This document shows, one piece after another, positions 33,496-44,660 of a stretch of 64,000 nucleotides of DNA. Made by a program: the position numbers and the translations under genes. The stretch comes from Codonopsis lanceolata (taxonomy: Eukaryota > Streptophyta > Magnoliopsida > Asterales > Campanulaceae), in the NCBI GenBank assembly GCA_013146195.2, contig CM028377.1, positions 24,109,980-24,173,979 of the forward strand, written 5' to 3'. The notes below the pieces were generated by a model. It ran no database searches, had not been told where the DNA came from, and worked only from the letters and a program-made list of their open reading frames with translations. Positions within the stretch are counted from its first letter, which is position 1; each line of letters starts with the position of its first letter.

Positions 33496-34990
33496 GTCAT
33501 TATTCTAGTAAACTGGCTTGTAAATGTACATTCCATCTCAGTTCAATTGTATAACTAAGAACTTATGATCTGAAAGTTCATTCTTCAAGAAACAAGGAAA
33601 TCAACAAAATCCACAAGCAAAGCCAGAGCAAACCCCTTTTATAATGTCATGCTAACATATAACAAAAATAAAACTACAAATCTCCAATCATCACTGGTAT
33701 CAGGTTCATAAATGAAATTCCATTAAAGGTAGCTCGAAGTTTCCCGTCAATCATCTACGGTGGCACACTTTTTAAAATGTATGTATAAGTTACATTGATC
33801 GAACCATAGTGAAAGGAACCGTGAGAGTTAGGACGAGCTCCACTTGCTGATGTATTCATCCTGATCAATATTTAAATAAGACTATTAAGAATCAAGTCAC
33901 ACTAACTTGATCAACTTATTAAAAAGTATTAACAAGAGTTAAAGGGAAGACAAATGCATTATCCACTGATTTCCCCCACACTCCTTGCGGCACCGGACGA
34001 CAGTACAAATCCAGTGGCTTCAAACCCATCTTTTAGTTTTACTTGCTATTACTACTACTAACACAGTATCAGTTCACTGCTAAGATGAGTCGGCTTCTGC
34101 TAATTTTCGTCATCAAATCATTCCTACAAATAAATGAAACCCCATTTCATCCTCACAGTTTACAAAGCCATAAACAGAAAGAAAAAAGATAAGACAAATA
34201 TTGCAATTCAATCCACAAAATCATATCCAACCATCTTGTTTTGCTTCCAAGACAAATTTTCGATGAAAAACATTAAGAACCAAACGCTGGAATCCAAACA
34301 GAATACATCCAAGAAAAAGAGATCCAAATAGGAAAAAATTGACAAGAGAAATCAAAACATACCCTCAAAAAAAAAAGTTAAAAGTTGCAGATAAAGTAAG
34401 AAAGATCGAACATGAACACAGGACAAAAATTTATAAAAAAAGAACCCTTACTTAGGAGAGCGAAAAGGCGATTCTGTTCCACAGGGGTGAAGCCAATTGT
34501 CCCAAAAAGTGTGGAGAGATAACATTTTTCTGTGATCAACCCTAGTGTGGTCAATCGTGGAGATAACATTTTTCTGTGATCAACCCTAGTGTGGTCAATC
34601 GTGGATTCAATAAATAAGTGGCTCGTCAAGTGATCATCAGGACTCTTAAGCGCTGTCATGAGAGCTTAGTTGCAGTTTAGATACTCTTTCAATGAGCTCA
34701 ATAAGCAACAACTGCTTAGTACTAGAGGAATTGGCACAAAACGACCATGATTTTCTATTAATGATTCACGAAAGGTTGAACAGGTATAGAGAAATGTGGT
34801 AACTGCTTATATGGTTATCACTAGTTGTACATTTGCATAGAAGAATGAAAAGGTCGATAATGCAACCACATGTTATTCAATGACACAACAAAATTGACAT
34901 TTGCCTTTGAATTTCAATAGGATTGATGAACAAACAGAAATGAAACGAAACTTTCTAAAGTCAAGAATAATTCACTTTATTTTTCTAGCT
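33496..34990. other. AT-rich intergenic DNA, one short tandem duplication
   Basis: No gene is evident. A 44-bp unit starting AGATAACATTTTTCTGTGAT is present twice in tandem (34517-34560 and 34561-34604); it contains GATCAACCCTAGTGTGGTC. The rest is non-coding. Confidence 0.6.
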
Positions 34991-34994
34991 TTTC

Positions 34995-35329
34995 TCATGA
35001 ACCTGACATGTATGCATAGCGTGTCTGAGCTCCAACCAAAAGCTCAATGACTTTTGCTGCACGGAGAGAGCCATTAGTGCCAAGAACTCCATCTTGCCAA
35101 GAAGAATGACACATTTCAATTCCTGACCTACCATAACACAAAACCCCCAAATCAATCAAAATATATTTAGAAAACACAAATAAGTTATATATTTATATAC
35201 ATAAACTGGTAAGAAGTACCATGTAATGAGAGTACTCTCATCCAATTTATTCTTCATGTTAACCACAACATTGTAATTGGTGGTAACATTCAAAGTTGGA
35301 CCTGGAAACTTTCCATTGACTGCTATGAC
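34995..35329 (-). pseudogene. SKU5-like multicopper oxidase fragment
   Basis: Two exons of a SKU5/SKS-type protein (GPI-linked or secreted multicopper-oxidase-like cell-wall protein) are readable on the minus strand. Exon 35220-35329 gives VIAVNGKFPGPTLNVTTNYN then VVVNMKNKLDESTLITW. After an intron, exon 34995-35127 gives SGIEMCHSSWQDGVLGTN. Splice sites fit (CAG|GTCATAG, ACATG|GTACTT, TAG|GTCAGG). After GVLGTN the family normally continues with CPIPP; here the frame goes on with an unrelated 25 residues containing AAKVIELLVGAQTRYAYM and a stop. The rest of the roughly 580-residue protein is missing. It is a truncated or chimeric fragment. Confidence 0.75.
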
Positions 35330-35394
35330 CTGCAAACAATTCTTTGTACGATACAATTAATATAAAGATATTGAGATTAGATTAATTAAACTAA

Positions 35395-35509
35395 TCGACG
35401 CCACTCTTCCTCCCGCATCTGATTCGGCTCTGGAAGCAGCGGATCGTCACCAGCCGACGTGAATATCCCCTCTGTATCAGCTCCGAGGTCGTACGGCTTT
35501 GAAGCACCG
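35395..35509 (-). pseudogene. Left piece of a locus split by the Sirevirus
   Basis: This GC-rich, coding-like stretch joins the sequence at 49213 once the retroelement and one TSD copy are removed. One minus-strand frame reads SKPYDLGADTEGIFTSAG then DDPLLPEPNQMREEEWRRL. I do not recognise it. Its base composition (CpG-rich) differs from the AT-rich DNA to its left. Confidence 0.4.
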
Positions 35510-36568
35510 TGTAAGTCCAATTGGCAACTGACAAGGCTAGAGGGGGGTGAATAGCCTTGTAAAAACTTTGAGGGTTGACTTTAAAACTTTAAAAGTTTAC
35601 AGCAGAAAAATGGAATTTTGTCAGTCAACTGATATGGTCAACTGGCTAATGAAATAAAGTGAATGAAGCTGAAGAAGATTGGTCAGCTGGCTGATACAAT
35701 AGTGTTGAAAATTTCTATTTGAAAGATAGATCACTGGATATAAAGAAGGAACTGAAGAACAATTTATCAAAACAGATAATTACACAATTAATGTAAGTAA
35801 CTGACTGACACTTAAGTAGATCAAGACTTCTTAAGTGTTAGATCAGTTTGTAAGAGCTGATGAAATAACTGACAAAAGAATTGAAGTGGTTCACAGTAAA
35901 ACTGCTACGTCCACTACCAAGTTGGTCAGACTTGGATTTTTGAAGTCCACTAATTTTATTAAAAATCTAATTGATCTCTAATGGATCAGTGTACAACAAA
36001 AGACCAGTGTTTATGGAGAATGATTGAATAACAATCGAACTCGTGAGACAAGCTTGACTGATTTCTAAAGAGTATAAAATGAATCACTCAGTGTTTGTCT
36101 AAACAATAACTAGAATGAAATATTCAAAGAAGAGTATCTAGCTAATGTTTTTCAAGAGACTAAGACAGATAGAATTTCAGTTAGGAGTAAAAAGCTTTAG
36201 ACTTTGGTGTTTCTTCAAATGCTTCCTGTGGTATTTATAGATGTTCTTGAAGAGTAACCCGTTAGGAACACATTTTTGAATTTTGAAAATGTGTTGAGCT
36301 ATCCAAACGTATCTTCTCACAAAATCACGGAGATCATGTTAGATAGATAATTTACAGAATATCTATCAAAGCACAAAATAAGAAAGTGTCAGTACTAGAG
36401 AATGTTCAAGTAAATGAAGTAAATAAGCTGACACTCTAAAACAATGGTCAACCGATATAAATGACTGACAAAAATAATGCAGCAAGCTGACCAAAACAAC
36501 AATTAGAGAATTGGCTGACAACAAGTGAAATGATTTTAAGCAAATCTATTTTAAGGCAAGATTCAACA
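35510..36568 (-). repeat. 3' LTR of the Sirevirus
   Basis: 1059 bp, starting TGTAAGTCCAATTGGCAAC and ending GGCAAGATTCAACA on the plus strand. The polypurine tract AGGAGGAGAT (minus strand, 36569-36580) abuts its inner edge. It contains a TATA-like AGTATAAAATGAATC near 36070. It differs from the other LTR by scattered substitutions and an 18-20 bp indel near 35630. Confidence 0.85.
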
Positions 36569-36959
36569 ATCTCCTCCTATTTGCTTAAAACCATTCACTT
36601 GAAAGCAAAGAGCCAATAGAGTGCTTATGTTCCTGCAAAATAGATGCTAGTAAGCCAAGTAGATAACATTTAAAATGGAGTAGCAGAAAATTAAAACCGG
36701 GAAGAAAATAATTGTTTGCTACAAGTAAAACAAATGTCTTAAAAGTTCAAAGGTTTGAGAGAGAAAGTTTTGGCTCATTCAGCTAGTGATGTGGATCCTT
36801 CAGTGGGCTTTTCAGCTTGAGCAGCATCTGATGGACCAACATCAGCTTCATGTGCCTTTTCAACATCAGCTTCTTTCTCAGCATCAGCTTCAGGTTCAGG
36901 TTCCTTGATAGTATTAGCATTTTGTTCAACTTCAAGATCAGTATTCTTGTCAAAGCATC

Positions 36960-39900
36960 AGTACTTTTTTCCTTTTATGCTTCAAGCTTCGATTGAGATG
37001 GCTTCAGTTTCAGCTCGTTGCCTAAGAATTTTGTTTTCAGCCAAATATGCATCGGCTCTCGCTTTATGCTTCTTCTCCTGCTGAATGGTTTGAAGCAATG
37101 TAGCTTCAGCATTGAATGCCTTGTTTGCCCATTCTTGCTCATAAATCAGGATTGTTCTCCAGTCATCCATGTTAGCCTCTCTAGGGGCACCAACAGCAAT
37201 GGCAGCCTGGACTTCATTAGTGATTATCTAGGTAAGGTTAGGGAGAAAGGAGGCAACCTGTTGCTGAAGAGTAGCTAGTTGATTGGTATGATCAGTGAAG
37301 GCTGATTTCATCTGGAGATGATAGATATAAAAAAGGTCCAACTTTGTTGAGGTAGAAAGAGTATCCGGTGGAGAATGAGCAGTAGGCTCAGGGGCAGGAG
37401 GCTGAGAAGGGTCTAAAGCACTAGAAAAGGGCTGAAAGATGTGTATATCTGCATCCTCAGGGTCTGGAGGGAAGAAAGTGGACAAAGGATAAGCTGGAAC
37501 TTGAGATTGGGGCTCTGGCTCAGGATCATGAATGATATCAGGAAAGATAATTTTCTTTCCAGTAGGATGATAGAGAGCCTGAGAAATGATTTCTCTTTGT
37601 TTCTTTGCCTTTCTGGAGGCAAGTTGAGAAGGAGTGAGAAGAGACTCATCTTCAGAGGTAGATTTGGATGAGTCAGATGAGGACCCCATAGAAGATGCTT
37701 CAACTGATTCCTCATAAGACTGATGATCAAACTCATCAGCTGAATATTTGTCAGACAGTTCAGGTTTGAGAATATTAACTGGGCTGACTGATATGGGAAG
37801 AGAGGAGTGAAAAGATAAGTCATGTAAAATGATCAGAGGGGAATCCTGGTTTAGGTGAGATGGTTTGTCAGTATCAAGAAGTTCAGGAGTATGAATCACA
37901 GTGTCAACTGAAGAGAGCACAATAGCAGTTGAAGGATAAGTTGGAGGGATAGGGAATAGCTGACACAACTAGGGTGGTTGAAGGAACATCATCAGTTGAA
38001 GGGGCAATTGGAACAGGAGGTATGGCTGACACAGTTGTGGCTGATACTGGTGTGGTTGACACATGAATTGGTGCAGGAATAGGATCAGTGACTGGAAGAA
38101 CTGATGATGAGGCTTCAACTGTAGGAGTAAAGGAAGGTAGAGATAGGTTGGAGAGAATATGTGAAGGTGGGTGCTGGAGCAGCTGCAGTAGATACTGGTA
38201 AACCTGTTGATGAGACAACAAAAGGAACATATGAGGGAATCACAAAAGGAATTGTGGGAATTGACTCAGAGATCAAATGGGCAGGGTTACTAGTGAAGGC
38301 ATCAGGGAATGCAGTGCTCAAAGAAACTCCTCCTGGCATGGAGGTCATCTGTTTGTGTAATTCTATATAAGCTTGATTTGGTGTATTTACTGCATCTTGT
38401 ACATATTTATTGGCAGCCCTTTGAATTCTTGCAAGTTTGGCTCGATCAACTGAGGGTTTTCCCAATCTTGGTTTAGCTCATCATCTTCGGGCAAGGCAGA
38501 TCTTCCTACCAGATAGGGATCATTGTGTGGCAAAGCAGGCAGTTCATGTACTTTACTGTAGATGGTCCAGGCTAGAAAGATAAGTTCATCCTGAACAAAT
38601 CTATTATTGGATAGGTAGAATTTATTCCAAAGCAGGGGAAGAGGATCAAAATATTTGCCATTATTGGCCACCAGGTCTTCTTGGCTCAGGTTGGGAGTAA
38701 CTGAATACAACACATAAGGTCTCCTTTTCAGGTTATGGTCAATATATTTAATGGGATTGGCATGTGGTTTTTCATTTTTCTTCTCCTCATGAAAAGAGAG
38801 AAGAAATTGCACAAAACAGGGAAGATGATCTAATGGGAATACCCAATTTGGAGGAATGGGTACAGGATTTGCCTGGTAGTATGAATGTCTTGGATGGAAG
38901 GTTGGATTTCTGATAGGAGGGAAAAACTTGATTGGGGCAGTGTTTGGGGATCTAGGATTTGAAGGAGGAGAAACTGGTACATGATCAGCTGCAAGAATTT
39001 CTGGTGTATGAGAAAAAGGAATAAAATTACCTGGATTGAGATCAGGATTTCTTCTCTGCCTTTTGGGGGCAACTTCAGCAGCCAAGGTCAGCCTTCTTCT
39101 TCTAGTTCTATGGGATACAGGGATTTGAGGGATGTCAGCTCCTTGCACATCAGCTGGTTGAGCAATGTCAGCTAATTGACCACCTACTGGCTGACCAATT
39201 CCTGGCTGACCACCTGCTGGCTGACCAATTTCTGGCTGACCACTAGCTGGCTGACCAACTTTAGTTTGCTGAACAACTTTAGCTGGCTGACTAGATGATA
39301 CAACAGTGAGAGTCTGGGTCTTTGTTCTTCTAGATCTTCTGCATGTTTGAGCTGTGGAGATTTCCTGTCCAAAGCGGCTTGAAACATTAGCTCGCTTGAT
39401 ATCAGCAGCCACATAATTTTTTATTTTTACAGATTCCAGGTCTCTAATAGTAATGAGATGATCCTGTAGAGCTAGAAGAGATCGAAGAAACTGGTTGATA
39501 ATAAGATGATGGGTAAGTCTTGGGTTTCCTATAGCCATATTTTCCTTATACTTGGCTATATTCATCTTTACACATTCAACCAGGGCTGCACCCCAGTTCA
39601 TCTCACAGTTCTCCACAATGGCTTCTATGAGAAACATATGAGATTCAGTATCTTGTCATGCCCTCCACATTTGATGATAAGGCACTTGTCCAGAACAGTA
39701 GCTAGGGCATAGTGTAGAGGAGCAAATCTGTGCTTGTGTCTATCAAATGCAAGCTCTATAGGTACTTCTCCTCGTATAGTAATCCATCATGTTTGTTGGG
39801 TTTCTTCTGGAATGGTGTAGGTGGTTGAACCATCATCGTACAGATCTGGAAAGGCAGCTGTGATAGATTCAGAGTCGAAAATTATGGGAATGCCTCTAAT

Positions 39901-40194
39901 AGTTCCAGTGAGAGAGAATGGATCAGCTAGGTTTTCTTCCATAGGCATGAAAAATTCTTCGGTTAACTGGCAACTATATGTACGAATGTTGAAAGATAGA
40001 AGAGGCATCAACCCAGAAGCTGTCAATAGATGAATGCGCTCAAGCCCTATGGGTTCTTCGTTAAGTGATACTACATCCAAGAGACATCCTATAGCTGTAT
40101 TGGATGTCATTTTCCTGAAACAAAAAAAATGGTTAGAGAAGAGATAGAACAAAACGAAAAGAAAAGGAAGAAAAAATAAGATTTTCTTTACCAT
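36960..40194 (-). pseudogene. Sirevirus envelope-like / plant transposon protein region
   Basis: Downstream of pol, in the usual position of the Sirevirus extra ORF, four open stretches follow: 39787-40194 (hydrophobic LFFLPFLFVLFYLFSNHFF start, then TASGLMPLLSFNIRTYSCQL), 38387-39637 (WGAALVECVKMNIAKYKENM, then a QPA/GQP-rich low-complexity stretch), 38115-38465 and 37228-37968 (Pro/Ser-rich). The block with IRGIPIIFDSESITAAFP resembles the domain often annotated as putative plant transposon protein. I count at least three frame breaks. Repeated GQPxxGQP units at about 39170-39290 give a short in-frame tandem array. Function of this ORF in plants is unproven; envelope-like is only a positional analogy. 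Confidence 0.65.
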
Positions 40195-41000
40195 AAAAAT
40201 TTAGAGGTTAGGGTTTGAAGAAATGAAGGTTTGAAGAAGATGAGGTTTTAGAAAGAGAGAGTGAGGATTGAAAAGTGAAGAGAGTATATCTATATATATA
40301 TATGAGGGATTTTATAAGTACGGATGCTTATAAAAAGGTAAGTGAGTGGGTTTTAAAAGTGAAGATATGGCATGTAGTGAAAAAGTACACATATTTTTTG
40401 GTTTTTGATAAAAAGATGATTTATGACAGAAGGTTATCTTTTCAATGATAAGCTGTTTTGGTGAAAACTTGTCATTTCAACCGTTAGAGTTAGTGGAATA
40501 GTGGAGAAGTCGTTTTGGCTTCTCAAGGAAGCTTCGCGAGTTCCTAGGGGAAATATAGGCGGGAAATTAACAAATAAGGAAATTTATAATTATTTTAGGA
40601 TAAATCTTAGCTGAGATACGATCAACTTTGATTTAGAGATCAGAGGCTACCTAAACAGTGACTATAATGTCAGTCACTGTGTTGTCAACTAAGAGATACA
40701 AATTAAGTGCTATAACATTTTTGTCATCTAATGGAAATTTGAAGATGTCAACCGAAGATTTGTTTTAAAGCTTAGTCCCAAGCAAATCAATTTTCGTCAG
40801 GTGATGACTGACAATATTTGTCAACTAGATGAGTCTTGGCTGACAAATCAAAATTTCAATGCTGATATATTTTGTCAGCTACTGGCTGACCATATTTGTC
40901 AGTCTTTGCAGTGTCAACTATTGCCTTGAAGAGTATAATCAGAAGGTTGAAAAGTGTCAGCTGAATGATGTCACTGATATAATTTTGTCAGCTAGTTGAG
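40195..41000. other. Sirevirus spacer between pol and the extra ORF
   Basis: Non-coding DNA within the element, rich in the motif GTCAGCTGGCTGAC and variants (TGTCAGCT, GCTGACAA), which also recurs in the LTRs and gag. A short TATATATA run lies at 40290-40303. These GTCAGC repeats are a feature of this element family rather than of the host. Confidence 0.5.
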
Positions 41001-41407
41001 TGTCAGTTGACAAACTGAAGAGAACTGCTGGTTTTCTTTTACAGCTGATCTAATAACCTGCAAAGATTAGGAATACAAAGTATCTCTCTATGACATTATA
41101 ATCATTCCCAATTCTCCTCTTAGAAATTCAAATCTATCAGATTTTAGAACTTTTGTAAAAATGTCAGCTAATTGAAATTCTGTAGGAACATATTCTAGCT
41201 AAACATTACCTTTTTCAACATGATTTTTTAAGAAGTGATATCTTATGTCTATATGTTTGGTTTTAGAATGCATAACAAGATTTTTAGAAAACTGAAATAG
41301 CAGAAGTATTATCACAATAAATATGACATGTTCCCATTTGCATCTTATAGTCCAATAGATGTTGTTTCATCCAAAGAATTTGTGAGCAGCTTCAGCGAGA
41401 ATGTATT

Positions 41408-41763
41408 CAAAGAGTCGAGGTGGAAACCGATGCCCGCTTAAAATGGGTTGAGCCGTTGGCTAGCCCGCCCGCCACTTACTTAAAAGAGGTGGGTTGGGTT
41501 GGTATTTTTAGGCCCGCCACTTTTTGGCCGGCTCGCCTGCCCGCCAAATGGCGGGTTGAAGTGGGTGGGTTGGCTCGCCTAGAGTTGTTAAAATGGCTTG
41601 GGCCCGTTGGGCTAACCCGCCCCGCCACCTAAAAGAGGTGGGTTGGGTTGGTATTTTTTAGGCCCGCCGTGTTTTTGGACTGGCCCGCCCCTCCCCGCCA
41701 AATGGTGGGTTGAAGTGGGTTGTGGGCTGGCCCGCCCCGCCAACCCATTTTGACAACTCTACC
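41408..41763. mobile_element. GC-rich hAT-like MITE pair in the RNase H region
   Basis: The insert splits the retroelement's RNase H coding region. It contains two related halves. The right half, about 41579-41762, has inverted ends TAGAGTTGTTAAAATGG and CCATTTTGACAACTCTA. The left half starts AGAGTCGAGGTGG and repeats GGGTTGGGTTGGTATTTTTA. The interior is full of CCCGCC and GGGTTGG strings. The terminus type matches the TAGAGCTGTCAAA elements elsewhere in the window. Target duplication not resolved. Confidence 0.6.
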
Positions 41764-44640
41764 TGCTTTTTGCATGCCCAAGATATCAGTCTGTTACCAA
41801 GAAACTGACATGTTCCACTGGTGCTTTTTCTATTAACTCTACAAGATGCAAGGTCAGCATCTGAATATCCACATAGGTTAAAAGAAGAATCTCTAGGATA
41901 CCAAATACCAAACTTTTCAGTGTCAATCAAATATCTACTAATTCTTTTTGCAACAATCATGTGAGATTCCTTTGGGTTATCTTGAAAACGAGCACATATA
42001 CACACAGCAAACATAATGTCTGGTCTACTAGCATTTAAATAAAGAAGAGAGTCAACTATACCTCTGTACTCAGTTGTATTAACTGGTTTACCTTTTTCAT
42101 CAGTGACTAAATGACATTTAACTCCCATTGGAGTGCTTGCTGAATTAGCTTCTTGAAGATTATATTTCTTGATCAGCTCTCTTGTGTATTTTGATTGATT
42201 GATAAAAATTCCTTCTTCAGTTTGCTTAATTTGCAAACCTAGAAAGTAAGTGAGTTCTCCCATCATGCTCATCTCAAATTTCCCTTTCATGAGATTTTCA
42301 AATCTTTTACACAAGACATCATTAGTAGAGCCAAAAATAATATCATCAACATAAATTTGAACTAGTAAGATAGTACCTTTGTGTTTTAATGAGAAAAGAG
42401 TAGTATCGATTTTACCTCTTTGAAACCCTTTTTCCATGAGGAATTTGGATAAAGTTTCATACCATGCTTTTGGAGCTTGTTTTAGTCCATAAAGAGCTTT
42501 TCTTAGCTTGTAAACATGATCCTTCTTTTTTAGGTCAATAAACCCAGGAAGTTGTTCAACAAAAATTTGTTCTTGTAGATCACCATTTAGGAATGCACTT
42601 TTTACGTTCATTTGATAGACTTTGAAGTCCTTGAAAGTAGCATAAGCAAGAAATAATCTGATAGCTTCTAACCTGGCAACAGGAGCAAATGTTTGATCAT
42701 AATCAATACCATCCTCCTGTCTATAGCCTTGGGCTACTAATCTTGCTTTATTCCTTATAACATTTTCATCTTCATCCAACTTGTTTCTGAACACCCATTT
42801 AGTTCCAATAACTTGTTGATCTGAGGGTCTTGGTACAAGTTCCCATACTTGACATCTTTCAAATTGATTTAATTTTTCTTGCATGGCCTCAATCCATTGG
42901 GGATCCTCCAAAGCTTCATCAACCTTTTGGGTTCGATGGAAGAGACAAAAGCATGTGAATCAAGAGTTTCATTTATGGAACTGCTTCGTGTTCTTAGACC
43001 AGCAAATGGATCTCCAATGATGTTTGAAACTGGATGATGTCTGGCTTCCCTAATTTCTTTAGGAAAATCTGGAAGAGGTTTAGTAGGTAAGGGAGAAGAA
43101 GGAATAATAGCTAACTGAAGAATTTCAATTGGAAGAGTGTCAGCTGACTGGTTAGCTATAACAGTATCTGATACATGATTTAGATTGTCATCTGGTTGAT
43201 AGTTGTTCGCCTGCTGAAGTTCATTCTGAATATCTAAAATTTCAGCTGGAGGAATTGAAAATGAAGGATTGTTTTGAGTTGAACTACCATTGTTTCCTGT
43301 CTCAAGAATCTCAAAATTGTCAGTAACATCAGGAATTTCAGCAGACTCAAGTAAATTAAATTCATCAAAAGTAACATGCATAGATTCAACAATTATATGG
43401 GTTTTCCTGTTATAAACTCTATAGGCTTTACTATGTTTGACATATCCAACAAAAATACATTCATCAGCCTTTTCATCAAATTTACCTCTGTGGTCACAAG
43501 CATTTGCACCCAAAAATTTTAAAGTAAGCAATGTTGGGTGTTCTTCCTCTCCATAATTCATATGGAGTCTTTTCATGAAATTTGTTTATGAGAGATATGT
43601 TTTGAGTGTAACAAGCTGTGTTGACAACTTCAGCCCAAAAATATTTTGGTAGCTTTGCTTCAGCTATCATTGTTTTTCCTGCTTCAATCAGTGTCCTGTT
43701 CTTCCTTTCAGCTACACCATTTTGCTGAGGTGTTCTAACTGCTGAAAATTTTTGATCAATGTCATGATCATCATAGTATGTATCCATGCCAAGGTTTTTG
43801 AATTCTGTACCATTATCAGATCAGACACTTATGATCTCACCTTCTTTTTGAGTTTGAAGATTTCTAAATAGGGAAGTGAGAATACCATAAGTTTCATCCT
43901 TGGATTACATCATTTCAACCCATGTATACCTTGCGTAATCATCCACAACAACCAGAATATATTTGTTTCCTCCCAAACTTACAGTAGTAATGGGACCAAA
44001 TAGATCTATATGAAGTAGTTCAAGAATCCTTTTGGTTGAAAGACATGATTTAGGTTTGAAAGAAGCTTTTGTTATTTTTCCTAAAATGCATGCATCACAT
44101 TTTTTGTCAAAAGGAAAATTTATAGAAGGCAGTCCTTTCACTAAGTCTCATTTTGAAAGTTTTGAAAGATATTTAAAATTCAAATGTCATAGTCTTTTAT
44201 GCCAAAGCCATGAAGTTTTTGAAGAATTATTTGCTACTAAACATATTTGAGTATTGTTATTTAGAGCAAGTAAATCAATAGCAAAAACATTTCTTTTTCT
44301 AGAACCAGTAAGTAAAACTTCATTTGTGATGTTGTTTTTGATAAAACGGTGAGAAGAAGAGAAGGAACAGCTCATACCTTTATCACAAATTGTGAGATAC
44401 TTAAGAGATTATGTTTCAAACCTTGTACCAATGAGACTTTTTCAATTTTTACAAATCCTCTGATAATGGATCAATAGCCTATAGTTTTCCCTTTTGAATT
44501 GTCTCCAAAAATGATAGAAGGTCCTTTGGCTGAAATAATGTCAGTAAGAAGTTCAGCTGACTCAGTCTTGAGCATCCACTGTCTAATATCCATATGTCAG
44601 TTGATTGATTATCTGCCATTAAGCACACCTGAAATATGAA
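41763..44640 (-). pseudogene. Sirevirus protease-integrase-reverse transcriptase
   Basis: The protease core IWILDSGCSR lies near 44565-44594. The zinc-binding and core parts of integrase lie at 44375-43494 (CDACILGKITKASF, LLHIDLFGPI, SDNGTEF, GVAERKNRTLIEAG). The long frame 41658-42911 is a copia reverse transcriptase with NKARLVAQGY, FAPVARLEAIR, VYQMNVKSAFLNGDLQE and the catalytic YVDDI, then RNase H with GYSDADLASC. Stops lie in integrase near 43900 and 43800. The RNase H domain is cut by a GC-rich insertion after LISWACKKQ and resumes near 41400 with EYILAEAAHK-like sequence. The reverse transcriptase part is still open over more than 350 codons. Confidence 0.85.
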
Positions 44641-44660
44641 CATTTAAATCATGGTACCCT

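Noticed and set aside
37228..37968. Independent Ser/Pro-rich host gene of 246 codons
   Set aside because: It lies between the Sirevirus extra ORF and its 3' LTR in the same orientation, so it is part of the retroelement.
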